Shown here one piece after another: positions 26,922-34,153 of a DNA stretch of 64,000 bases. A program made the position numbers and the translations under genes. Numbering within the stretch: the stretch's first letter is position 1; every line of letters begins with the position of its first letter. Origin of the DNA: Micromonospora inyonensis (GTDB lineage Bacteria; Actinomycetota; Actinomycetes; Mycobacteriales; Micromonosporaceae); assembly GCF_900091415.1 (NCBI RefSeq), contig NZ_FMHU01000001.1, forward strand, positions 2,728,001 through 2,792,000, read 5' to 3'. The notes under the pieces are model-generated. The model was given only the letters and a program-made list of their open reading frames with translations, had not been told where the DNA came from and did not search any database.

Positions 26922-27572
26922 GTGGTGTATCAGCCCGGACCAAATGACCTGCTGCGCGCGGCGCGGCTGGCGTTGCGGTCGCCTTCTGGGTCGGGTCGGC
27001 CGATGTCGCGTCAGGAGTTGGCCGAGGCGGTCAATGCCTGGTTGTACGAGCACACGGGACGCCAGACCGATATCGCTTCCCGCTACATCGGCCGTCTTGA
27101 ACGCGGCGACACTCGATGGCCGTCGGCGCATTACCGCACAGCCCTGCGTGCTGTGTTGGCAAAGGCCAGCGACGCTGAGCTTGGCTTCTTCGTCATCCAG
27201 GGGCACGCCAAAGATCACGACAAGAGCGTGGTGGGACAGGCTCCAGCCACCGAGTGGCCTGACGTTGCGGCCGACGTTTGTCCGGCGAGTTCGCCAGCAG
27301 TGGCTACCGATCAGGGAGCTGACAGCGGGCCACCGGTGGCGTCGGCCGGTGCGGCGGCGGTGCGGGTCAGCGTCGGCTCGGGCGCGGCCTCGGTGGTGTG
27401 GCACGAGGGGTCGCCCGGCTGCATCACGTTGGTGGCCGGGCCGCTCCGGGTGCTGATCGACGTGTCGGGCGTCGGTGTTGGTCCGGTCGCCGCTGTTCCG
27501 GCTGTGGCCGTTGGGGATGCGGCGGGCAATGGGGCGCGGGTGTACTCGCTGGCCGAGCGACGGGCGCAGTAG
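26922..27572 (+). CDS. Helix-turn-helix regulator
   Basis: A 216-residue protein with an N-terminal XRE-like domain (residues 28-80: MSRQELAEAVNAWLYE, SRYIGRLERGDTRWPSAHY), in which YIGRLERGDTRWP is the recognition helix and following turn. The C-terminal half is Ala/Val/Gly-rich with no recognised domain and may be flexible. GTG 26922 is immediately followed by another GTG at 26925. There is no strong Shine-Dalgarno sequence. It sits in the accessory region, after hairpin copy 1. Confidence 0.72.
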   Translation: MVYQPGPNDLLRAARLALRSPSGSGRPMSRQELAEAVNAWLYEHTGRQTDIASRYIGRLERGDTRWPSAHYRTALRAVLAKASDAELGFFVIQGHAKDHDKSVVGQAPATEWPDVAADVCPASSPAVATDQGADSGPPVASAGAAAVRVSVGSGAASVVWHEGSPGCITLVAGPLRVLIDVSGVGVGPVAAVPAVAVGDAAGNGARVYSLAERRAQ

Positions 27573-27574
27573 CG

Positions 27575-27703
27575 ATGGCTGCCGTTACGCCGTCATACCA
27601 AGTGCGCACCGCTGCGGAGTGCGCGCCGGCTTGGCCGCGGGTTCGCTTCTCGGAGGCGGGTGGTGGGCCGCAGGCCGCGATTGCCACTCCGGGACGACTA
27701 GAG
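27575..27703 (+). pseudogene. 5' part of an HTH gene split by the IS element
   Basis: An ATG reading frame of 43 codons runs into the left end of the IS element. If the element and one copy of the 8-bp duplication are removed, it joins in frame to the HTH gene at 29227, giving a protein of about 165 residues. Equally, the HTH gene may start at its own GTG (29227) and this part be leader. The segment contains hairpin copy 2, so the coding status is uncertain. Confidence 0.45.
27602..27626 (+). repeat. Hairpin repeat, copy 2
   Basis: Arms GTGCGCAC and GTGCGCGC pair over 8 positions (one G-U in RNA) around the loop CGCTGCGGA, identical to copy 1. Flanking bases (ACC before, GCCGGCT after) also match: 27608-27631 and 26804-26827 agree at 23 of 24 bases. 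Confidence 0.55.
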
Positions 27704-27717
27704 GCAACGCCGCTCGG

Positions 27718-29094
27718 TTAAGGTCCGGCGGGTGTTTCGCAATGGTTTGTGATGATGTCGATTGCGATGGTGGCTTTGTAGCTGCGCCGGTCTATGTTGG
27801 GTCCGCGGGCTTGGTACTTGGAGTTCGAGCGTTTGATCATCCGGGTTTTCACCCGGATCCGGCGGTCGGGTAGCAGGTGCGCCAGGACCACGCGGCCGAT
27901 GGCGCCGACCAGGTCGATGACGGTGTCAGCGATGACGCCGGCGGCGTTGGTGATCTGGTCGCGGGCGGTGTTCAGGGCGATGGTGAAGCTGGCCCGGTCG
28001 GGGCTGGTGGCGGGCTGGCTGTCGGTGGCATCGGTCATAGCGGTGCGGAGGACCTGGTAGACGGTGAGCAGGGCGTAGATCTCCTGGTCGATGCCGTCGG
28101 GGGTGCGGGCACGCAGGACCCGGCCGCCGAGGATGCTGGATTTCAGCTCCAGATAGGCGGTTTCGATCTCCCATCTGCGGTGATACAGCTTCATCAATTC
28201 GCCGGCGGGATGGGTGTGCGGGTCGAGCAGGGTGGTGATCAGCCGGTAGCCACCGGTGCGGATGCCGTCGGTGGTGGTGACGCTGATCTGGGCGTCGATG
28301 ACCCGCACCCGTACCGTGCCGATGGTCGAGAGCCAGGACCCGTCGCGGTAGCGGGTGATCACGGGCAGGCGGCGGCCGTTCTTGCAGCGGATCAGCAGGT
28401 CGGCCCTGGTCGCGGCGAGTGTGGTGATGAGGTCGGCGGCGGCATAGTTACGGTCGGCCAGCAACAGCATCCCGGCCCGCAGGCTACGGGCCAGGGTGCG
28501 GGCCTGGTCGAGTTCACCGGTGCTGACCGGGCCGAACACGGCGTCGATGATCGAGCGGGTGCCGCAGGTCAGCAGGACACTCAGCCTCACTGCCGGGTAG
28601 CCGGCCCCGCCGTGGTTACCCCGTTGTTTGCGGTAACGGTCCCGGACCGCCTCGGCGTCGGCTACCGACATCATGGTCCCGTCGATCGCGGTCACCAGCA
28701 GCCCCCGCCAGCGCACGGCATGGTTCGCCGTGGTGACGGCCGGGCCACGGAGCAGATCGAACAACGCCCGCAGCGGCGCGGACCCGAGCCGCTGCCGTGC
28801 CTCACGTAACGTCCCCGAGGACGGCTCGGCCAGGCCCAGCCCGGCCAGACCGGCGGTCAGTTTCTGCCACACCTGCCCGTAGCCGAGTTCGGCGAACAGA
28901 CAACCTGCCAGAACGAGATAGACCACCACCCGGGCCGGCAGCAGTCGGATCCGCTGCTGCGTACGGCGGGTCGCAGCGAGGATCTCATCGACCATCTCGA
29001 AGGGTATGAACTGGGTCAACTCACCCAGATGACCCGGTGCGAACACACCCGCGGCTACCCTCACCGTACGGGTTATGGCAATCTGATCAACCAA
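27718..29094 (-). CDS. IS4-family DDE transposase
   Basis: A 458-residue transposase with all three catalytic acids: Asp in TAIDGTMM, Asp in LLLADRNYA, and Glu in the YREK signature YHRRWEIETAYLELK (Y-2-R-3-E-6-K). An N-terminal helical domain comes before the RNase H fold. The start is TTG at 29094, lying at the foot of a long hairpin. The stop codon TAA falls within the left inverted repeat. One leucine (in GTLREA) is a TTA codon at 28807-28809, unusual here. It looks fully functional. Confidence 0.93.
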   Translation of the reverse strand: MVDQIAITRTVRVAAGVFAPGHLGELTQFIPFEMVDEILAATRRTQQRIRLLPARVVVYLVLAGCLFAELGYGQVWQKLTAGLAGLGLAEPSSGTLREARQRLGSAPLRALFDLLRGPAVTTANHAVRWRGLLVTAIDGTMMSVADAEAVRDRYRKQRGNHGGAGYPAVRLSVLLTCGTRSIIDAVFGPVSTGELDQARTLARSLRAGMLLLADRNYAAADLITTLAATRADLLIRCKNGRRLPVITRYRDGSWLSTIGTVRVRVIDAQISVTTTDGIRTGGYRLITTLLDPHTHPAGELMKLYHRRWEIETAYLELKSSILGGRVLRARTPDGIDQEIYALLTVYQVLRTAMTDATDSQPATSPDRASFTIALNTARDQITNAAGVIADTVIDLVGAIGRVVLAHLLPDRRIRVKTRMIKRSNSKYQARGPNIDRRSYKATIAIDIITNHCETPAGP

Positions 29095-29156
29095 AGCGGA
29101 GTTCCTGGTCTCGAGGGTGTCTTGGAGTGACTCACCTCAATACCGGAACTCCGCTT
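29094..29156 (-). promoter_or_regulatory. Inverted repeat over the transposase start
   Basis: 12-base perfect arms at 29094-29105 and 29145-29156. On the mRNA the stem covers an AGGA sequence and ends at the TTG start, so it should hide the start when transcription enters from outside. IS10 and IS50 (also IS4 family) use the same protection. Confidence 0.5.
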
Positions 29157-29226
29157 CCTCATGCCCGAACGACACACCCCTCGACAGCCACCACAACGCC
29201 TTAACCGAGCGGCGTTGCGACTAGAG

Positions 29227-29592
29227 GTGGCTACGCCTGAGGTAGTGGCGGACTCGTGCCGATCGTTGGGGCGCGTCCTGGCGGAGTCGCGGCGATCGGT
29301 GCGCGTGACGCAGGACCGGTTGGCCGTCCTGGTGGGATGGTCGCGCAGTTCCATCGCCAATGTGGAGGTGGGGCGTCAGACCGCCCCACGTGCGTTCTGG
29401 ATGGCCTGTGACGTGGCGTTGGGGCGCGAGGGTGCGTTGCTGGCGGCGTGGGGCCGTACGGACGCTCTGGCGCGTCGGCTGAGGGAGCAGGAGAAGGAAG
29501 CCCAGATTCGTCAACTCCTCACCGCTCCGTCGCCTGGGTTCGTCTGCCGGGCGTTGTACCGCCTGTTGGCGGAGTCGGGATGGTCACCGTGA
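29227..29592 (+). CDS. Helix-turn-helix regulator next to the IS
   Basis: A 121-residue XRE-type protein from GTG 29227: a complete HTH (VTQDRLAVLVGWSRSSIANV) then ALGREGALLAAWGRTD and a charged helix. The frame is open back into the IS to 29161, but those codons are IS sequence. The GTG is directly after the target duplication. Either the IS landed just before the gene, cutting its promoter, or it split a longer gene whose 5' part is at 27575-27703. The stop overlaps the next gene's GTG. Confidence 0.6.
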   Translation: MATPEVVADSCRSLGRVLAESRRSVRVTQDRLAVLVGWSRSSIANVEVGRQTAPRAFWMACDVALGREGALLAAWGRTDALARRLREQEKEAQIRQLLTAPSPGFVCRALYRLLAESGWSP

Positions 29593-29882
29593 CGCGCCGT
29601 CCGCACACCCCGATCCGGCCCATCTGGCTATGTCGTGCGTGCGGCCATCCCTGGCCGTGCGGGGAGGCCAAATTAGCGCTGCTGGCCGAGTACGGGCAGA
29701 ACCGGGTGAGCCTGTTCGTATACCTGGCCGGCGCATTTGGTGACGCCGTGGACGACCTGGGCAAGCTGCATTCAGGGGAGACACCGATCAGCGGTGAACT
29801 GTTTGACCGGTTCCTCTCCTGGCCGAGCGCGTCCAGTTCCGCTTATCGAACCGCCCGCATCGAGGGCTCGTCACCGACCTGA
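29589..29882 (+). CDS. Small protein with CxxCGxPWPC motif
   Basis: A 97-residue protein of unknown function. Near the N-terminus WLCRACGHPWPCGEAK has three cysteines and a histidine, a likely zinc site; the rest is helical (LLAEYGQNRVSLFVYLAGAF, DLGKL, LFDRFLSW). GTG 29589 overlaps the HTH stop as GTGA, so the two are coupled; ATG 29580 is the alternative. Contains a TTA leucine codon (29673-29675). The HTH plus small Cys-protein pairing echoes the pair at 26.5-27.5 kb. Confidence 0.68.
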   Translation: MTRRPHTPIRPIWLCRACGHPWPCGEAKLALLAEYGQNRVSLFVYLAGAFGDAVDDLGKLHSGETPISGELFDRFLSWPSASSSAYRTARIEGSSPT

Positions 29883-30124
29883 CGAAGGGGTTTTTGCCTG
29901 GCTATGTAGATGCGCAGAGAATCTGCGTCCGGAAGCGTGCAGGACAGCCGCTTGCCGCTGGAATAATCAATTCCGCGCGGCTATTTAGAGCTGCCCAATG
30001 GCGATATTCCGAAAGTGTGTCAGAAAGCCGACAATCAATTGATAGATCCGCCTCAGTGGGCGATTGTCGAAGCAGCTCGGTTACTTGGTGATCCGCTTAA
30101 CCTGCGAGCCTGAGAAACCGAGTT

Positions 30125-30177
30125 CTCGCACATTTCGTGTGCGAGGTACGGCTTGCGGTGCGGCAACACCGCAAGCC
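30125..30177 (+). promoter_or_regulatory. Two-hairpin leader before the secreted-protein gene
   Basis: Stem 1: CTCGCACA-TTTCG-TGTGCGAG (30125-30145), 8 perfect pairs. Stem 2: 11 perfect pairs with arms 30150-30160 and 30167-30177 and loop CGGCAA. They end 33 bases before the ATG at 30211. The rest of the gap 29883-30210 is AT-richer than its surroundings and holds no gene I can support. The pair could be a regulatory leader, or a terminator followed by a promoter. Confidence 0.5.
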
Positions 30178-30210
30178 GATTCGTCCTCTCCCCTAGACGA
30201 AGGAGTGTCG

Positions 30211-31008
30211 ATGAGGACTCCGTCAAGACTAGCGGCTGCGCTGGTGCTTGCCTGCGTGGTCGCCGTCGCCAACGGCAGTGTCGCTGCGGCCCAGCCGGCA
30301 GCGTCGGAAGTGGGTTCGGCGGGCACGGTGCTGACTGTGGGGGCCGCCGGCTCCGATCAGTGCTCCGTGGACGTCACGGCTCGCAAGGGTGCTTGGGTCT
30401 GCCCGGACGCCGCCTCGTCGAGCCGGCCGAAGAACTGGACTGGCAAGACGGCGGAGCAGGCGGCGCCCATGTCCGGCGTGTGCTCGGCGCTGGGCTGCTA
30501 CTACTACTACGACAGCACCATGGCCTACTTCGATGGCGCGGGTCAGTACGGCTACGGAGGCACCAAGCTCGGTGACGTGTACCTCTACGTCGAGGACTAC
30601 TTCTCCGGCGGCAGCAGCACGTCCAAGCGCTTCCAGTTCGAGTCCACCCGAGGTATCAGAACCATCAACGCATCCGGCGAGCGGCTGTACTTCAGCAGTG
30701 CGCACCCCGAGGGGTACCCGGTGAGCGGCGGCGGGACCTTCAAGACCTGGGGCGTGCACGGACCCTACGCGGCGGGAACGCTCGTAACCGCCTTCGGATC
30801 GACCGGCTACACCGCCTACGAGGGCTCCGTGGCCTGGGCGGGGATCGCTCACCAGTTCCAGTGGACCGACCCGTCGAGCGCCTACCCGGGCACCTGGTAC
30901 ATGTGGTGGAAGAGCCCGAAGTTCCAGCGACAGAGCAGCGGGCAGTACACCGTGTCCAACCCGCCCGCGATGGGCTCCTCCTGGTACGGATCCGGCTGGA
31001 ACCAGTGA
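30211..31008 (+). CDS. Secreted protein of unknown function
   Basis: A 265-residue protein with a clear signal peptide (MRTPSRLAAALVLACVVAVA, cleavage probably after AAAQP-AA near residue 30). The mature part has four cysteines (QCSVDV, WVCPD, GVCSALGC), then a Tyr/Gly/Trp-rich beta-like region: GCYYYYDS, QYGYGGTKLG, VYLYVEDYFSG, YPGTWYMWWKSP. No known catalytic motif. ATG 30211 follows GAAGGAG. The aromatic-rich sequence suggests a carbohydrate- or surface-binding beta protein, but that is only an impression. Confidence 0.75.
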   Translation: MRTPSRLAAALVLACVVAVANGSVAAAQPAASEVGSAGTVLTVGAAGSDQCSVDVTARKGAWVCPDAASSSRPKNWTGKTAEQAAPMSGVCSALGCYYYYDSTMAYFDGAGQYGYGGTKLGDVYLYVEDYFSGGSSTSKRFQFESTRGIRTINASGERLYFSSAHPEGYPVSGGGTFKTWGVHGPYAAGTLVTAFGSTGYTAYEGSVAWAGIAHQFQWTDPSSAYPGTWYMWWKSPKFQRQSSGQYTVSNPPAMGSSWYGSGWNQ

Positions 31009-31112
31009 GGTTCCATCACCGCCGGCCATGACCGGCACGGCCGCCGTTGCCCGCTCCTGGGTGGCGGCGGCCTACGCGTATTCGCGGCTCTGGGCCGATA
31101 GAGCGTGCGACC

Positions 31113-31529
31113 ATGATTGACATGGCTGAGCCCCGCAAAGTGCAGCGCCACTGGAACACTGAGCTGACAGAGGCAGCACCGGAGCAGCGCATCGGTACGC
31201 CCCGACCGGGCCACGGCACCATCTACGTGCACCTCAGCGGAGCCGGTGAGCGGGAACGTCACACGGTCTGGGCCGCCACTTGGGAAGACCCCTTCGACCA
31301 GCCGGGCGAGAACGGGGAGGTTGCCGGTATCGCCACGCGGGAGGGCAGCCGGGAAGAGGTCTTGGCCTGGGTCCGGTCTCAGCCGGCGGTAACCCTGCTT
31401 CTGGCTCACCCGGATGAGGGGTGGATACCCCTTCCCGCCAACGACGATGACGTGGTGCTCCACGAGCCCGAGCATCGGATTAAGCGACGCCCGCGACCGG
31501 GCGACCCTGACGGGCCGACCGCCTCATGA
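31113..31529 (+). CDS. Hypothetical protein
   Basis: A 138-residue acidic soluble protein with no recognised domain. Readable core: HGTIYVHLSGAGERERHTVW, REEVLAWVRSQPAVTLLL, and a charged tail. The C-terminal half hints at a short alpha/beta unit. ATG 31113 or 31122 could be the start; no clear Shine-Dalgarno precedes either. It is a single gene between the secreted protein and the integrase relic. Confidence 0.5.
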   Translation: MIDMAEPRKVQRHWNTELTEAAPEQRIGTPRPGHGTIYVHLSGAGERERHTVWAATWEDPFDQPGENGEVAGIATREGSREEVLAWVRSQPAVTLLLAHPDEGWIPLPANDDDVVLHEPEHRIKRRPRPGDPDGPTAS

Positions 31530-32002
31530 CGGAGATCGAACCTGCCGCCGTCGTGGTTTGTGGTCCTCGCGGGGAAAAATCTAGAAGAATCTTTGTTGAT
31601 CAAGGCACATTTTGCGCTCTGGCGGTCCCTTATCAGTAAGCGAAGGCCCTTGCGCCCGGCGGCGAGACATCGACTGAGAAGGAGGGGATCACCGATGCCG
31701 GTCGCGCGCCTTCGGAGGGGCAGGAGTGTTGTCCCGGCGTGCATCACGGCGCTCTACCACAGGACTCAATGGCAAGCCGGCTTGCCGGCGCGGCAGCACC
31801 TCAGAGCCGGGCCGCAGTGATGCTGGCGGCATCGGCGGGCGGGTAGCTGGCGGCGTGGTCCTGATGGCGCTCGCCGTGTGCACGGTGGTGGGTTCGCCTC
31901 GGCCGCCTGTGGCGCAGTCGGGCGAGCCAGGGTTGGCGTAGCGCGGTGCGGGTTCAGGTCCGCCCATTGGCGGCTGGTGCTCAGTGCTCCGGCCCGCTGT
32001 GG
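31530..32002 (+). other. Gene-poor stretch with one short candidate ORF
   Basis: This 470-bp stretch holds no gene I can firmly support. It begins with an AT-rich patch (31570-31610). At 31679 AAGGAGG stands 9 bases before ATG 31695, opening a 41-codon basic reading frame (to 31820) with no recognisable domain. The rest is probably eroded sequence from the missing front of the integrase gene or its neighbour. Confidence 0.35.
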
Positions 32003-32319
32003 GCCGGTCTGCCGCCGATCCGTCTGCATGATCTGCGACACGGGGCGGCCACGATCGCGCTCGCGGCCGGCACCGAGATGAAGGTGGTCCAGGAGATGTT
32101 GGGCCACTCCTCGATCTCGCTGACGTCCGATACCTACACCTCGGTCCTGCCGGAGCTGGCGGGGAAGCGGCCGAAGCAGCCGCCCTCCTGGTACCGCGCC
32201 AGCGCTCCAAGCGCCCCGCCGGGCTCACCTCGGGCTCACAGCAACCCCCATCATCGAAGCCCGGCAGTGGAAAAGATCGCAAAACCAGCAAATACCAGCA
32301 GGTCAAACGGTCTTACTGA
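32003..32319 (+). pseudogene. Tyrosine recombinase (integrase) C-terminal relic
   Basis: The readable part holds the last catalytic residues of a phage-type integrase: HxxR in RLHDLRHGAATIALAAG, His in MLGHSSISLT and the nucleophile Tyr in DTYTSVL. The N-terminal two thirds, including the first catalytic Arg, is absent. Right after VLPELA the frame is lost: a one-base shift restores EAAEAAALLVPRQRSKRPAG and ends at a TGA at 32317, two bases before the right attachment-like repeat. Truncated and frameshifted, so inactive. Its position next to the repeat is where an integrase of an integrative element belongs. Confidence 0.8.
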
Positions 32320-32320
32320 T

Positions 32321-32374
32321 GGTGGGGCGGACGGGACTCGAACCCGTGACCGAGGGATTATGAGTCCCCTGCTC
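32321..32374 (-). repeat. tRNA 3'-end fragment, right attachment-like site
   Basis: On the minus strand this reads as the last 54 bases of a CAT-anticodon tRNA: anticodon stem-loop GGGGA-CTCATAA-TCCCT, T arm ACGGG-TTCGAGT-CCCGT and acceptor half CCGCCCC plus ACC. The matching 5' half (a GGGGCGG stem and D arm) is not present, so it is not functional. It shares 28 of 29 bases with the left copy and touches the integrase relic. Confidence 0.65.
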
Positions 32375-32389
32375 CGGTTCCCCCGCTGG

Positions 32390-32908
32390 TCAGAGGGGAC
32401 GGGCGTAGCGGAGCTGCCGGGTGACGACCGGGCCGAAGTGCTCGTCGCGTTCCCGGCCGTCCGGGGTCCAGCCGCCGCGCTCGTAGAAGCGACGGGCGTG
32501 CGTGTTGTCCCGCAGCACCCAGAGCACCGCGCGGTCGTACCCCCACGAGCGCATGGTGTGCAACGCGTCGACCATCAACTCCCGGCCGGTGCCGCGTCCC
32601 TGCTCGGTCGGGTCGAGGTGGATCGCGCAGAGCAGGCCGGCGCCCGGGTCGACCCGACCGTCCACGCCGTCCGGGCCGACGTAGGTGAAGCCGACCAGCC
32701 GGCCGTCCCGTTCGGCGACGGTCAGCAGGTGGTCGTCGCGCTCGTACGACCAGCGCTGCGTCCAGTAGTCACCCATCATCTCCGGCGTCGGGACGGCCAG
32801 CGCCTCCGGCGGCAGGAATGACGAGTACGCGGCGACCCGGGAACGCTGGTGCAGGTCGCCGACCGCCATCAGGTCGTCGGCGACGGCGTGGCGGAGAGTG
32901 AGCGTCAC
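32390..32908 (-). CDS. GNAT-family N-acetyltransferase
   Basis: A 172-residue GNAT enzyme that would transfer an acetyl group from acetyl-CoA. The acetyl-CoA loop is [11 protein letters not shown] and the end has [18 protein letters not shown], both typical. Substrate unknown. GTG 32908 overlaps the stop of RNase Z (GTGA), so the two are co-translated. The gene ends 16 bases from the right tRNA fragment and marks the return to core chromosome. Confidence 0.87.
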   Translation of the reverse strand: MTLTLRHAVADDLMAVGDLHQRSRVAAYSSFLPPEALAVPTPEMMGDYWTQRWSYERDDHLLTVAERDGRLVGFTYVGPDGVDGRVDPGAGLLCAIHLDPTEQGRGTGRELMVDALHTMRSWGYDRAVLWVLRDNTHARRFYERGGWTPDGRERDEHFGPVVTRQLRYARPL

Positions 32909-33837
32909 CCCGGCGAGGCTACCCGCCGGGGCGGCACCGCGACCGTGCCCAGGTCCTCGGCGATCACCAGGTCCCCGGTGAAGTGCTCGCGGGCCTCGGC
33001 GGCGAACCGGGCCGGGTCGGCGTACCGCTGGGAGAAGTGGGTGAGCACGAGCCGGCGTACCCCCGACTCGGTCGCGACCCGCGCGGCCTGGGCGGCGGTG
33101 AGGTGCCCGACCTCGGCGGCGAGCGTGGCCTCCGAGTCGAGGAAGGTCGACTCGATCACCAGCAGGTCGGCGTGCTCGGCGAGCGCGTACACCGCGTCGC
33201 AGAGGCCGGTGTCCATCACGAAGGCGAAGCGCTGGCCGGGCCGGGGCACGGCGACCTCGTCGCGGTGCACGCGGCGTCCGCCGACGTCCAGGTGGCCGAC
33301 GCGGATCAGCTCCCCGACGGCCGGGCCACCGATGCCGTACGCGGCCAGCCGCTCCGGGAGCATCCGGCAGCCGTCCGGTTCGACCAGCTGGTAGCCGTAC
33401 GTCTCGATCGGGTGGCGCAGCCGGCGGGCGGTCAGGGTGTGGCCGCCGCGCAGGGCGATCCGCTGACCGTCCGCGTCGACCGGTTCGCAGGCCAGCTCGG
33501 CGGTCTCGTGGAAGCTGGTGGCGTGCCGCAGCCGGGCGAAGTATTCCGCGCCGCCGGCCGGGAAGTGCACCGCCACCGGGTGCGGCACCCGGTCCAGGGA
33601 GAGGCGCTGGATGATGCCGGGCAGTCCGAGACTGTGGTCGCCGTGGAAGTGGGTGACGCAGATCCGGGTCAGGTCGGTGGCGGTGACCGTGGTGTGCAGG
33701 AGCTGCCGTTGGCTCCCCTCGCCCGGGTCGAAGAGGATCACCTCGTCGTCCCAGCGCAGCACGTACCCGTTGTGGTTGCGCTGCCGGGTCGGCGTCTGAC
33801 TGGCGGTGCCGAGCACCGTCAGCTCGCGCATCGACAC
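32905..33837 (-). CDS. rnz: Ribonuclease Z-type MBL-fold hydrolase
   Basis: A 310-residue metallo-beta-lactamase-fold enzyme. The zinc motif [10 protein letters not shown] (His63, His65, Asp67, His68), the later HPIETYG, MDTGLCD and the C-terminal LTHFSQRY match bacterial RNase Z, which trims tRNA 3' ends. [20 protein letters not shown] at the start is the actinomycete form. GTG 33837 (giving MSMREL) has GGAGGG 8 bases upstream and fits the family better than ATG 33831. The gene overlaps the following GNAT gene. Confidence 0.87.
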   Translation of the reverse strand: MSMRELTVLGTASQTPTRQRNHNGYVLRWDDEVILFDPGEGSQRQLLHTTVTATDLTRICVTHFHGDHSLGLPGIIQRLSLDRVPHPVAVHFPAGGAEYFARLRHATSFHETAELACEPVDADGQRIALRGGHTLTARRLRHPIETYGYQLVEPDGCRMLPERLAAYGIGGPAVGELIRVGHLDVGGRRVHRDEVAVPRPGQRFAFVMDTGLCDAVYALAEHADLLVIESTFLDSEATLAAEVGHLTAAQAARVATESGVRRLVLTHFSQRYADPARFAAEAREHFTGDLVIAEDLGTVAVPPRRVASPG

Positions 33838-33861
33838 GGCGTACACCCTCCGTACAGGGGT

Positions 33862-33925
33862 CGACCCCCGGGGCTTCCGCGCTGACGCGCGGGCCGGCTG
33901 GACTGGGCCGGCACCCCGGGGGTCG
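33862..33925 (-). terminator. Inverted repeat between the M42 peptidase gene and rnz
   Basis: The 316-bp gap 33838-34153 contains a perfect 12-base inverted repeat, CGACCCCCGGGG (33862-33873) and its complement (33914-33925), 40 bases apart. It may end the NAGGN operon or fold in the rnz leader. I see no gene in the gap. Confidence 0.4.
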
Positions 33926-34153
33926 GGTGGCTGTCTTGGATTCGCCGCACCGCTGCCACACGGTCTCGACGATCTTCTGTGCCCGCCCCGGAGGACGGAC
34001 GGTCGACTGTCAAGGACAGCGGCTAGCGGACAGCCACCTCACGAGTCCGATAACTACACAAGCTTCGGATCACCTCCCTTCACGTGTACCGCCACGCTAT
34101 CCACTTCCCGACTCCGGCGGCAACGGTTTTACGTCACCTCATGTCCGAGCAGG

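Larger units (their letters stand above)
27704..29218 (-). mobile_element. Complete IS4-family insertion sequence
   Basis: A 1515-bp element bounded by perfect 20-bp inverted repeats GCAACGCCGCTCGGTTAAGG (27704-27723; complement at 29199-29218). It is flanked by a perfect 8-bp target duplication GACTAGAG at 27696-27703 and 29219-29226. One intact transposase gene lies inside. The undamaged repeats and duplication suggest a recent insertion. Confidence 0.95.

Noticed and set aside
26768..26947. A 59-codon frame starting at a GTG right after the small Cys-motif gene
   Set aside because: No domain or Shine-Dalgarno sequence; it overlaps the next gene in another frame and contains the hairpin repeat, which better explains the similarity to 27.6 kb.
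29161..29226. ATG at 29161 as start of the HTH gene
   Set aside because: These codons lie within the right end of the IS element and its target duplication, so they are not native to the gene.
32321..32374. A functional CAT-anticodon tRNA at the right repeat
   Set aside because: The sequence before the anticodon stem cannot form the GGGGCGG acceptor strand or a D arm, so only the 3' part exists.
31946..32821. A 291-codon frame running from the integrase through the tRNA fragment into the GNAT region
   Set aside because: Only the middle part is integrase-like; the frame stays open past it by chance. A shifted frame restores the integrase tail and stops at 32317-32319.
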